A DNA stretch of 64,000 nucleotides. Source: an uncultured Lentisphaeria bacterium (GTDB taxonomy: Bacteria; Verrucomicrobiota; Lentisphaeria; Victivallales; UBA1829). Made by a program: the position numbers and the translations under genes. The stretch's first letter is position 1, and each line of letters starts with the position of its first letter. The notes beneath the pieces are model-generated. The model did not search any database. It saw only the letters and a list, made by a program, of their open reading frames with translations, and was not told the DNA's origin. This document shows, piece after piece, positions 44,124 through 51,855 of this stretch. Location of the stretch: positions 62,001-126,000 of the forward strand of contig CASDPB010000047.1 of the NCBI GenBank assembly GCA_949282305.1. The letters run 5' to 3'.

Positions 44124-44981
44124 TCAGAGACCGGCAAGCTGAACCGCCATCTTGTCTGCAAGCGCCTGATCCGGCAGCACCAGATCCGGCAGACGGCAGA
44201 ACGGGATCATTTCAACCGTGAACGGTCCCTTGTAGCCGATTTTATCCAGTTCGGCGAACACAGCCTTGAAATCGACAACACCTTTGAGCAGGTCGTCGCC
44301 GAAATTGTGAAGCCCGCCGCCGCAGTCGGTTTCCTCGAAGTTCTTGAGATGCACCGCCTTGATATAGCTTCCGAGAATTTCCGGGAAATCCTGCGGACGG
44401 CAGTTCAGGCAGGCGTTGCCGACGTCGAAATAGATGCCGACGTATTCGGATTTGAACTGATCCAGAAAGAATTTCCATTCCATAGGAGAAATCAGGAAAC
44501 GGTTCCAGACGTTTTCAAGGGCGAGATTGACTTTCAGCTTTTCCGCAACCGGAACAAGCTCCTTGACGGATTTCGTGGTCTGCTCCCAGACTGTTTTATA
44601 GGTCAGGACAGGACGGCTCGGGTCCCATGCGACACGGGTTGCGCCGGGAACGACGAGGACGGTCTCCGCACCGATCCATGCTCCAATCTGAAGGTATTTT
44701 TTGACGAATTCGATTGCATTCCTGCGTTCGGTTTCATCCGCCGCGCCGAGATAGCAGCCCCATCCGGCACCGGTCGCGAGGGAACGCAGACCGATTTTCT
44801 TCTCCGCCGCATACTTTGCGATTTTCCTGCATTCCTCTTCGGTAATATCCGGAGAAAGCGCATCGCCGACGGTCAGTTCGACGCCGTCAAGTCCTTTTTC
44901 CGCCGCCCAGTCGATGAACTCATACGGGGTCTTTTTTCCGTCGAACCCGCCGAACACCCAATAATTCAACGCTTTATACAT
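44124..44981 (-). CDS. Sugar phosphate isomerase/epimerase (xylose isomerase-like barrel)
   Basis: 285 residues. TIM barrel with DGVELTVGDALSP, NLALENVWNRFLISP, VGIYFDVGNACL, IKAVHLKNFEE and KGPFTVEMIPF, the last four carrying the usual metal ligands (Glu, Asp, His, Glu). Likely an epimerase for a keto-sugar or sugar acid. It lies 11 bases downstream of the Gfo/Idh gene and is co-transcribed with it, a common pairing in polyol and uncommon-sugar pathways. Confidence 0.9.
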   Translation of the reverse strand: MYKALNYWVFGGFDGKKTPYEFIDWAAEKGLDGVELTVGDALSPDITEEECRKIAKYAAEKKIGLRSLATGAGWGCYLGAADETERRNAIEFVKKYLQIGAWIGAETVLVVPGATRVAWDPSRPVLTYKTVWEQTTKSVKELVPVAEKLKVNLALENVWNRFLISPMEWKFFLDQFKSEYVGIYFDVGNACLNCRPQDFPEILGSYIKAVHLKNFEETDCGGGLHNFGDDLLKGVVDFKAVFAELDKIGYKGPFTVEMIPFCRLPDLVLPDQALADKMAVQLAGL

Positions 44982-44992
44982 GAAAAACCTCC

Positions 44993-46033
44993 TCAGTATT
45001 TGATCTCGACACGTTTCCCGCTGTCTACCGCTTCCTGTTCGGCGGCGTTGATCTTGAAGCCGTCGAGCACGGATTCAAAATCCTGATATTTGTCAGGCTT
45101 GATGCCGTTCTTGACGCAGTCGACGAAGTAGGCGAGTTCGACGTGCCATCCGGTTGTGGCTTCCACTTCCGGTGTTTCGATTCTGCCGTCTGTCCAGTAA
45201 ACTTTGAAGCCTTCCGCCATCAGACGGATGGTGGCTTTCTCGCAGATGATCTGGAACGTCATTTCAAACGGCGTCGTTCTGGAAGCCATCCAGGAACCTT
45301 CCGCCTCGACAAGAGTGCCGTCGTCGTAATGATAGAAAGAAATGACATGGTCCACGCCGCCTTTGCTGACACCGCCGGTCACGCCGACGGACGTCACGGC
45401 TTTCGGGCGTCCGAAGAAGTAACGGACCGCGTCGGTGTCATGAAGGTGCATGTCGAGAAGCGCACCGCCGGAACGTTTGCCGTCCATGAACCAGTTGTCC
45501 CATGCGTTTCCGGCGATGTCCGGAGAGAGACGGCGGAAGGTTGCGGAACGGAGTTTGCCGTATTTTCCGGCTTTGAACTGCTCATAGGCATAACGGTATT
45601 CGGGCCAGGCGCGGACGCACATGCCGAAGTTCAGGAACGTTTTCGCGTTCCTGTAGGCCTCCGCAATCTCTTCCGCCTGCTCGAGATTGCGCGCGAAGGG
45701 CTTTTCCGCAAAAACATGTTTCCCCGCCTTGAGAGCGGCGACAATATAAGCGGCATGGTCCGGAGTCGGGCAGCAGATGTCGACCACATCCACATCCGGG
45801 TCATTGATGAGATCGAAACCGGATTCATAGGTTTTGATGCCTTCCATATTCAACGGCTGGGAATTGTCGGCATTGCCGATGTTGCCGACGACTTTGGAAA
45901 TATCGCCTTTGCGCTTGTTCGCATCGACATCGGCAAGAGCGACAATCTGCGCATCCTTCATTGCCTCGTAAATTCTGAAATGCGTGCTTCCCATGAAGCC
46001 CAGTCCGATGAGACCGATTCTGACTTTGTCCAT
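44993..46033 (-). CDS. Gfo/Idh/MocA family sugar dehydrogenase
   Basis: 346 residues. Rossmann motif GLIGLGFMGSTHFRIYEAM, the AEKPFARNLEQAEEI segment with the EKP motif, and the MHLHDTDAVRYFFGRP catalytic region (His/Asp) are present. NAD(P)-dependent oxidation or reduction of a cyclic sugar or polyol. ATG 46033 is chosen by the GGAGAAGG site ahead. Divergent from the PocR-AraC regulator, which probably controls it. Confidence 0.93.
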   Translation of the reverse strand: MDKVRIGLIGLGFMGSTHFRIYEAMKDAQIVALADVDANKRKGDISKVVGNIGNADNSQPLNMEGIKTYESGFDLINDPDVDVVDICCPTPDHAAYIVAALKAGKHVFAEKPFARNLEQAEEIAEAYRNAKTFLNFGMCVRAWPEYRYAYEQFKAGKYGKLRSATFRRLSPDIAGNAWDNWFMDGKRSGGALLDMHLHDTDAVRYFFGRPKAVTSVGVTGGVSKGGVDHVISFYHYDDGTLVEAEGSWMASRTTPFEMTFQIICEKATIRLMAEGFKVYWTDGRIETPEVEATTGWHVELAYFVDCVKNGIKPDKYQDFESVLDGFKINAAEQEAVDSGKRVEIKY

Positions 46034-46088
46034 GATCCTTCTCCTGTTTTTGGATGTTTCAGCCAAGAAATTTTTCCGACTGTGCATA

Positions 46089-46160
46089 ATTATACTTGAA
46101 AAATCGCTTTTCGTAAATAGATTAACAGGCAAATAAATGGACTTTTCTGCAAATATGCAG
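46089..46160. promoter_or_regulatory. Divergent promoter region between the Gfo/Idh and AraC genes, with a dyad
   Basis: Minus strand: TTTACG (46112-46117), 17-base spacer, TATAAT (46089-46094). Plus strand: TTGAAA (46096) with TAGATT 16 bases later. A CTGCA-AATA-TGCAG dyad at 46147-46160 lies close to the AraC start and may be a regulator site. Confidence 0.5.
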
Positions 46161-46186
46161 TTTTTTTGTCAAAAGGAGAAACGGAA

Positions 46187-47038
46187 ATGCCGTCCGCGGA
46201 CAACAATTTTTCTCTTGATCTGATTCTTCACAACGAAGTGCAGAAACTGCTTGACAACTTTGCCTCCGTAATGCGCATCCACGTCATGTTCTACGGTCCG
46301 CAGGGACAGGTTCTCCGGCAGGGGCGAAGCGAGGGGAACTGCCGTTTCTGCCAGCTGATGCAGAATAAATTCTTTTCTCTTGAACGCTGCCTCAGGCTGG
46401 ATCAGGAAAAACAGGCATTGAGCAGGGCGACAGGCAGATGCCAGTCCTACCTCTGCCACGCGCACTTATGGGAGGCGATCATGCCGGTGATTTCCGACGG
46501 CAAACTGCTCGGATATGTCATGTTCGGACAGTTCCGGAGCACGGAAAGTCTGCCTCCCGATCTGGCGGAAAAAGCACGTGACAAAAGAGAAGTTTCAGAA
46601 CTGAAAAAGGCTTTCCGCGACCTGCCGTATCTTTCCGCCGAAGGCATGGAAAACCTGATCGGACTGATGGAGCTGCTGGTCGATTACATTGTCCGCCGTG
46701 AACTGGTCACAATGGGGGGAGATCATCTTTACCGTGCGATTGTCCGCTACATTGAGGACAATATGACTTCTCCCCTGAAAATATCGGCTGTTGCACGCCA
46801 TCTGGGGCGCAGCGTTTCCACCATTTCGCATTTTCTTCAGAACCGCTCCGCAAAGAGTTTCAAGAAACTGGTCATAGAAAAGCGTCTGGCACGTGCGGAA
46901 CAACTGCTGAAAGAACGTCCCGAACTCAGCATCGGAGAAGTCGCCGAACTGGTCGGAATTCAGGACCGCTATTATTTTTCACGTCTGTATAAAAAATACA
47001 GGGGAGTCACCCCCGGAGAATTCCGCCGTTCCCGGTAA
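46187..47038 (+). CDS. AraC-family regulator with PocR sensor domain
   Basis: 283 residues. The N-terminal PocR domain has the Cys pattern GNCRFCQLMQ, LERCLRLDQ, GRCQSYLCHAHLWEAIMPV. The C-terminal AraC double HTH runs from about 185 (AIVRYIEDNMTSPLKISAVA, RLARAEQLLKERPELSIGEV, YYFSRLYKKYRGVTPGEFR). PocR domains bind small hydrocarbon or polyol-like ligands. ATG 46187 has AAGGAG eight bases before it. Expected to activate the divergent dehydrogenase/epimerase operon. Confidence 0.92.
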   Translation: MPSADNNFSLDLILHNEVQKLLDNFASVMRIHVMFYGPQGQVLRQGRSEGNCRFCQLMQNKFFSLERCLRLDQEKQALSRATGRCQSYLCHAHLWEAIMPVISDGKLLGYVMFGQFRSTESLPPDLAEKARDKREVSELKKAFRDLPYLSAEGMENLIGLMELLVDYIVRRELVTMGGDHLYRAIVRYIEDNMTSPLKISAVARHLGRSVSTISHFLQNRSAKSFKKLVIEKRLARAEQLLKERPELSIGEVAELVGIQDRYYFSRLYKKYRGVTPGEFRRSR

Positions 47039-47155
47039 CGGAAGACTGTCGCCGCGCCCCGCGGACTGGCGGAAAAACCGACGCAGATTCTCATGAACCG
47101 CACTGCTTCACGGCGAAGCATGATGCGCTGCGGACAGCCCCCCGGAGAAAAATTC

Positions 47156-47530
47156 ATGAAAAAACTTTTCCGGATGTTGCATTTCCTCATTCGGGTATTA
47201 CTTTATAATACCATGAAGCAAAAACGTCTGACTCCATCTTATTGTTCTCTGCTGGGAGCGGTTCTGCTGTTTGCATTCAGCGGCATCTGGCACCCCCTGC
47301 TCCATCACACATGCGTTTCTCATGAAAAGCAGGAATTGTCCGCAGCGCGCCATGTTTCGCCGCAGACCGTATGCGCCGTCTGTCTTGGACTGCTTCAATC
47401 CGATGAAATGCCGTCATTCTGTCTCTCCCTTCCTTGCGGAAAACCGCTCCGGAATCTTGATTTTCCCGTGCGGCAATGTCATTCCCCGATTTTCCGGGAA
47501 CATTCCCCCAGGGCACCGCCCGTTTTCTGA
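47156..47530 (+). CDS. Small membrane/secreted Cys-His-rich protein, unknown
   Basis: 124 residues. Two hydrophobic stretches near the N-terminus (LLGAVLLFAFSGIWHPLLHH being the stronger) are followed by a Cys/His-rich segment: HHTC, SHEKQ, VCAVC, FCLSLPC, RQCHS. The ligand spacing suggests metal binding, and the layout recalls DUF2946-type small proteins, without a firm match. ATG 47156 has GGAG at good distance; ATG 47213 is the alternative. The next gene encodes a His-rich pseudopilin. Confidence 0.55.
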   Translation: MKKLFRMLHFLIRVLLYNTMKQKRLTPSYCSLLGAVLLFAFSGIWHPLLHHTCVSHEKQELSAARHVSPQTVCAVCLGLLQSDEMPSFCLSLPCGKPLRNLDFPVRQCHSPIFREHSPRAPPVF

Positions 47531-47675
47531 AAAAAGAAACGCATCATAATCAGACGGATGTTCCGGAATGCAGAAGATTCCATACCGTCTGTTGAGTTGT
47601 CCAGCCTGAATTCCGCCTGTTTTCCGGAAGAATTCGCAGCGTATTTTCCTGTCTCAATTTCAGAAAGTGATAAAC

Positions 47676-48542
47676 ATGAAATCATTTCCTTTCATTGCAC
47701 ATCTTCCCTCCGCCGCTGAACAGTTTCCGGCGGAAGATACAGTCCATCCGCACCCGTTCCTGTTGAGGAGTTTTCCCGCTCCTTCCCGATTCCGTGTTCC
47801 AGGTCCGGACACTCTTTCCCCCGGATCGGGAATGAAGATTTTCACCCTTGTCGAGCTCCTCATCGTGATTGCGGTCATTGCGATTCTTGCGGCAATGCTG
47901 CTTCCGGCGTTGAATCGTGCAGGAAACAAGGCAAATGCAATTGCATGCCTGAACAATCACAGACAGACCTATCTTGCCCTCAACTCCTATGCGGATGACA
48001 GCAACGGCATGTTTCCGCAGATTCACACAGGCACATTTGCCGGAGAAGCGGCGGAAGCGGAACATTCACATCCGGAAGCGGAATCCGACGGACACGCTCA
48101 CGACGAAACGCAATGGTACACTCCGCTGATCGTTCACTACAACTGCAAAACGGCATATTTGAAATGCAAAGCCGATCCGGAATTTCAGGAGGGAACACGT
48201 CATGAAGACCACATGCACGATGCGGTGCAAAGCTACATCATCAACGCAATGTTCACATTCGGGCACAAACGCGACACCCTGAAACAGGCGTCGTTCTATG
48301 TGCTTCTGTCCGAACGAGGCGAAGACGACAACGGGGCGGCATACGGTCATCAGTGCTACCACAGCATGTGCCCCGTGGCGGAGTGGGAGGAGCATATCGC
48401 GAAAAAACGTCATGGCAGCAGTTCCAATTACCTGTTCGCAGACGGTCATGCAGCACCGCATTCATTTCATGAGACAGTCGGCGACAGAACCGAAAAGCAG
48501 AATCGTCATTTTGTAACGGAGTGGTGCCGAAGCTACCTGTAA
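47676..48542 (+). CDS. Pseudopilin-like protein with long leader and His-rich insert
   Basis: 288 residues from ATG 47676, a 52-residue leader before MKIFTLVELLIVIAVIAILA; ATG 47832 would give a normal short leader but has no clear ribosome binding site. After the pilin helix comes a His/Asp/Glu-rich insert (EAEHSHPEAESDGHAHDE), further histidines (RHEDHMHD) and the C-terminal H-X9-DG motif RHGSSSNYLFADGH. Probably exported by type II / type IV pilus machinery and able to bind metal. Confidence 0.82.
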   Translation: MKSFPFIAHLPSAAEQFPAEDTVHPHPFLLRSFPAPSRFRVPGPDTLSPGSGMKIFTLVELLIVIAVIAILAAMLLPALNRAGNKANAIACLNNHRQTYLALNSYADDSNGMFPQIHTGTFAGEAAEAEHSHPEAESDGHAHDETQWYTPLIVHYNCKTAYLKCKADPEFQEGTRHEDHMHDAVQSYIINAMFTFGHKRDTLKQASFYVLLSERGEDDNGAAYGHQCYHSMCPVAEWEEHIAKKRHGSSSNYLFADGHAAPHSFHETVGDRTEKQNRHFVTEWCRSYL

Positions 48543-48550
48543 TGAAATGC

Positions 48551-48605
48551 CGGGAGCGGAAAGCAGGAAAAAGTTCCGTTCTTTCCGCGTGAATGTCTGC
48601 TCCCG
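48551..48605. terminator. Nested hairpins after the His-rich pseudopilin
   Basis: CGGGAGC/GCTCCCG (48551-48557 with 48599-48605) encloses and partly competes with GCGGAAAG/CTTTCCGC (48556-48563 with 48581-48588). No T-run, so termination is uncertain. Confidence 0.4.
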
Positions 48606-48663
48606 TAATTCCCCATAAAAGACAAATTCAAAAGTCCCGACCCGATGATCCGGGATTTCCCGT

Positions 48664-48693
48664 TTGACATACAGACTGTGCGGGTTATATTAT
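48664..48693 (+). promoter_or_regulatory. Predicted promoter of the lipoprotein gene
   Basis: Consensus TTGACA at 48664-48669 with TATATT (48686, 16-base spacer) or TATTAT (48688, 18-base spacer), about 50 bases before the start. Confidence 0.7.
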
Positions 48694-48741
48694 TTTGCGG
48701 ATTTGCAAAGGGTGTCGTCAACGGTAAAGGGAGGGTTTGTC

Positions 48742-49269
48742 ATGCAGGATCAGAAAACAACACTTCTGTCAAACAGTTTTTTCCGGAGCGCCGCCTTTCT
48801 TCCGGCACTGTTTTTCTTTCTTCTTCTCTCCGGAGGATGCAGCACCGGCGGGAAATTGTATCCATGTGACCGCTGGTGCGTCATTAACGCCGTGACCGGA
48901 CAGCCGGAATCCGATGTGCTGATCGCATTCCGCGACAAGCGGTCCGGCAAAATGCTCTACGGCAAGACGAACAGCAGGGGACTGGCAGAACTGGAAATTC
49001 CCAGAAACGGCTGGAACTCTGCGGAAGAATTTGAATTCCAGCTTGGAAAACCCGGTTTTGACCCGCCGGTATGGTGCAGCAATCCGCCGTCAGAACTGCG
49101 GCGGCATTACCAGGACTGCACGTTCTGGTGCATCGTCCCCAAAGGAACGGACCGTAAAGAAATCAAGGGGCACGATCACCGGCGGGAAGACGTGTTTTCC
49201 GGTTCCGGGCAGACTCAGGAAGAACTGCGGGCGGAATGGGAGGCATATCTGCAGGGGAACATTTTCTGA
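48742..49269 (+). CDS. Lipoprotein with transthyretin-like fold
   Basis: 175 residues. Signal sequence ending LLLSGGC with predicted lipidated Cys33. The next 60 residues (CVINAVTGQPESDVLIAFRD, then YGKTNSRGLAELEIP) follow the carboxypeptidase-regulatory / transthyretin-like pattern of a TGxP turn and TxxxGxxxL. Four more Cys may form disulfides. GGGAGGG precedes the ATG. Expressed alone from a strong promoter; function unknown. Confidence 0.75.
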   Translation: MQDQKTTLLSNSFFRSAAFLPALFFFLLLSGGCSTGGKLYPCDRWCVINAVTGQPESDVLIAFRDKRSGKMLYGKTNSRGLAELEIPRNGWNSAEEFEFQLGKPGFDPPVWCSNPPSELRRHYQDCTFWCIVPKGTDRKEIKGHDHRREDVFSGSGQTQEELRAEWEAYLQGNIF

Positions 49270-49327
49270 GGAGGAACCGTGTCCCCCCTGTTCGGATTGT
49301 TCTTCATTCAACGGACACCGTTTCCGG

Positions 49328-49957
49328 TTATTCCCCGCCATTCCCGCCGTTTGCAGCGGATTCCGTGTTTTTCCACAGGAGTCCCCGTATCAGCATGAAA
49401 AAGATCAGCAGTATGGAAAGAACAGCAAACAGATAACCGAAAAAAGCAGTAATGCCGGCAATCCGGTCGGCTTGATGCAGACAGCCGAAATAATCGAACA
49501 GCCAGTTCCAGTCATGAATGATCTCTCCTCCGCCGGAAAAAGGAGAAACCAGCGGAAGTTCCAGTCGCCGGGCGTCCTTCATATAGACGGAAGCATCCAG
49601 AACGGCAAAGCCGAACCAGCCGAGCAGAACTGCCAGCGGGGGAAACTCCTGGCGCAGGACGAACTGGATTCCGCATATCACCGGAGTCAGAATCTGAAAT
49701 ACCGTTCCCGCAAGCAAATGGATCACCATAGGAAAATACCTGGGTGAAAAGAAAAAATGACCGATCTCATGCACCGGTCCGTGAATAAACCAGAATGCGG
49801 ACATATAGTCGCCGTCTGCCTTCACAGTCAGGTAACGGACTGTCACATAAATAAAATAAATCCCCACCAGAAAATAGAAAACGGACATCGCCCCCCTGAC
49901 GCACCATACAGGTTCCGCATCATCCCCCGCCGGACGCCTGAAACTGAATATTCTCAT
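49328..49957 (-). CDS. Membrane protein with HEIGH motif, M50-like putative zinc metalloprotease
   Basis: 209 residues. Membrane helices near 25-45, 75-100, 105-125 and 170-195. HGPVHEIGHFFFSP at residues 58-71 holds HExxH. Downstream are LLAGTVFQILTPV, a DASVYMKDARRLELPLV segment and HDWNWLFDYFG. This set (HExGH, Y..DAR, HDW) recurs in an uncharacterised family of small bacterial membrane proteins that I recognise by pattern but cannot name. The usual M50 NxxPxxxxDG is absent. ATG 49957 has GGAG at about nine bases. Confidence 0.68.
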   Translation of the reverse strand: MRIFSFRRPAGDDAEPVWCVRGAMSVFYFLVGIYFIYVTVRYLTVKADGDYMSAFWFIHGPVHEIGHFFFSPRYFPMVIHLLAGTVFQILTPVICGIQFVLRQEFPPLAVLLGWFGFAVLDASVYMKDARRLELPLVSPFSGGGEIIHDWNWLFDYFGCLHQADRIAGITAFFGYLFAVLSILLIFFMLIRGLLWKNTESAANGGNGGE

Positions 49958-50041
49958 TCCGCAAATCTCCCTCCATGTTCGGCAATTAACAGCTTCCGCT
50001 TTTACTGAAACGATCGAAAAATCTTCTTCTCCGCCGAAGGT

Positions 50042-50069
50042 AAAATAGCACTTCACAAAAACTTTGCAA
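50042..50069 (-). promoter_or_regulatory. Possible promoter of the HEIGH membrane protein
   Basis: Minus strand TTGCAA (50064-50069), 16-base spacer, TATTTT (50042-50047). The 423-base divergent region 49958-50380 otherwise holds only the uxaB promoter and a weak GGAGG/CCTCC hairpin with T-run near 50238-50262. Confidence 0.4.
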
Positions 50070-50295
50070 GGCAAACTCTGCCGGCAGACCGCGCAGATGA
50101 TTACGGAAAAAGCAGATATTGCCTCGTGTTCAGCCTCCGGCTTTCCCTCTGGGAATCCCTGCCAGCCGGATGCGGCAAATGCAACATCCGCCATGCAGAA
50201 CCGCCGGTGCATTTCCGTCTGCCCCCGTGAAGAAAGCGGAGGGGGTGAAATCCTCCCTTTTTTCCGGAAAAAGAGAAAAAAAACGGTTTTGCGCC

Positions 50296-50324
50296 TTGAC
50301 ATTGCCAACGATGGCAAATATAGT
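50296..50324 (+). promoter_or_regulatory. uxaBA promoter with a perfect operator dyad between -35 and -10
   Basis: TTGACA (50296-50301), exactly 17 bases, TATAGT (50319-50324). The spacer is filled by TTGCCA-ACGA-TGGCAA (50302-50317), a perfect dyad. A LacI-family repressor sitting here would block RNA polymerase; the LacI gene downstream of uxaA at 53338 is the obvious candidate. Confidence 0.75.
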
Positions 50325-50380
50325 AAACATGATTTTGACAACCATCACTTTTTAACTTACTTCGAGGGAGATTTGGAAAA

Positions 50381-51847
50381 ATGGCTCTTCTTAGACGCAC
50401 AAAAGATACGACATTTCCGGTAAAAGTCATGCAGTTCGGCGAAGGCAACTTTCTGCGTGCATTCATCGACTGGATGATCCATGAAATGAACAAGCAGGGA
50501 AAATTCAACGGCATGGTGCAGCTTGTCCAGCCGCTCGAAAAAGGAATGGGCGACATGATCAATGCGCAGGACGGTCTGTACACTCTGATTCTGCGCGGCG
50601 TGGCGAACGGGAAAGTCGAGGAAAACCGCGAAATCATTGAATGCGTCAAAGGCTGTCTGAACCCCTACACCCAGTGGGCAGAGACCGTCGCCTGCGCCTG
50701 CGGAAAAGACCTCCGCTTCCTCTTTTCCAACACGACCGAAGCGGGAATCGAATACAAGCCGGAGCCCTATACGCCCGGAACATGCCAGCATACCTATCCG
50801 GCAAAACTCACAAGTCTGCTGTATGAGCGTTTCAAAGCATTCAACGGCGCGGCGGACAAGGGACTGATCCTGATCCCCTGCGAACTCATTGACAAGAACG
50901 GCACAAACCTGAAAACGTGCATTCTGAAGTATGCGGAAGACTGGAATCTGCCAGCGGAATTCACCGCATGGATCAATGAGTCCAATCTGTTTGTCAATAC
51001 CCTGGTGGACCGCATTGTTGCCGGCTACCCGCGCGCCGAAGCCGCAAAAATCGAAGCGGAACTCGGTTACAGCGACAATCTGATCGACTGCGGCGAGATT
51101 TTCCATTTCTTCGTGATCGAAGGTCCGCAGTCTCTCTCGAAGGAACTGCCGCTCATTGATGCCGGGCTTCAGGTCGTGATTACCGACAATCAGACACCCT
51201 ACCGCACAAGAAAAGTCCGTTTCCTGAACGGCGCCCATACGGCAGATGTTCTCGCCGCAAGCCTCGGCGGGCTCACCTTCGTGGACGAGATGATGAACGA
51301 TCCCGACTTCGGCAGGATGGTCTGCAAGGCGATCAACGACGAGATTTTCCACACGGTTCAGCTTCCCGAAGAGGAAAAACGTTTCTTCGCCGATTCCGTG
51401 ATCGAACGGTTCAAGAATCCTTTCGCCCAGCACCGGCTGCTTTCGATCTCCCTGAACTCCGTTTCCAAGTGGAAGGTCCGCGTCATGCCGAGTCTGCTTG
51501 ACTACGTGCAGATGAAAGGCAGACTGCCTGAAGTGCTCGCATTCTCTCTCGCCGCCCTGATCCGGTTCTATATGCTTGAGCTCAAAGACGGTGCCGCGGA
51601 AGGGTCGGTGGACGGCAGAACCTATCCCGTGGCGGACTCCGAAGATGTGCTCCGTTTCTTTGCGGACGCCACAGCCCGGTTCAAGGCGGACGGCGATACG
51701 GCAAAACTGGTCGCGTCCGTCCTCGGGAACCAGGAGTTCTGGGGTATGGATCTCAACACGGTTCCCGGACTTGCGGAATTCGCAACCGCAAAACTTGAGC
51801 TCATCTGCAAAGACGGTATCCGCAGCGCCGTCAGGACAATTCTCTGA
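50381..51847 (+). CDS. uxaB: Tagaturonate reductase
   Basis: 488 residues, close to E. coli UxaB (483). Converts D-tagaturonate to D-altronate with NADH in galacturonate catabolism. Mannitol dehydrogenase superfamily layout: N-terminal QFGEGNFLRAFIDWMIHEM nucleotide-binding opening, then the C-terminal domain with the catalytic segment RKVRFLNGAHTADVLAA and HRLLSISLNSVSKWKVRVMPS. GAGGGAG lies about 12 bases before the ATG. The altronate dehydratase gene starts nine bases after its stop. Confidence 0.95.
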   Translation: MALLRRTKDTTFPVKVMQFGEGNFLRAFIDWMIHEMNKQGKFNGMVQLVQPLEKGMGDMINAQDGLYTLILRGVANGKVEENREIIECVKGCLNPYTQWAETVACACGKDLRFLFSNTTEAGIEYKPEPYTPGTCQHTYPAKLTSLLYERFKAFNGAADKGLILIPCELIDKNGTNLKTCILKYAEDWNLPAEFTAWINESNLFVNTLVDRIVAGYPRAEAAKIEAELGYSDNLIDCGEIFHFFVIEGPQSLSKELPLIDAGLQVVITDNQTPYRTRKVRFLNGAHTADVLAASLGGLTFVDEMMNDPDFGRMVCKAINDEIFHTVQLPEEEKRFFADSVIERFKNPFAQHRLLSISLNSVSKWKVRVMPSLLDYVQMKGRLPEVLAFSLAALIRFYMLELKDGAAEGSVDGRTYPVADSEDVLRFFADATARFKADGDTAKLVASVLGNQEFWGMDLNTVPGLAEFATAKLELICKDGIRSAVRTIL

Positions 51848-51855
51848 GGTGGCAC

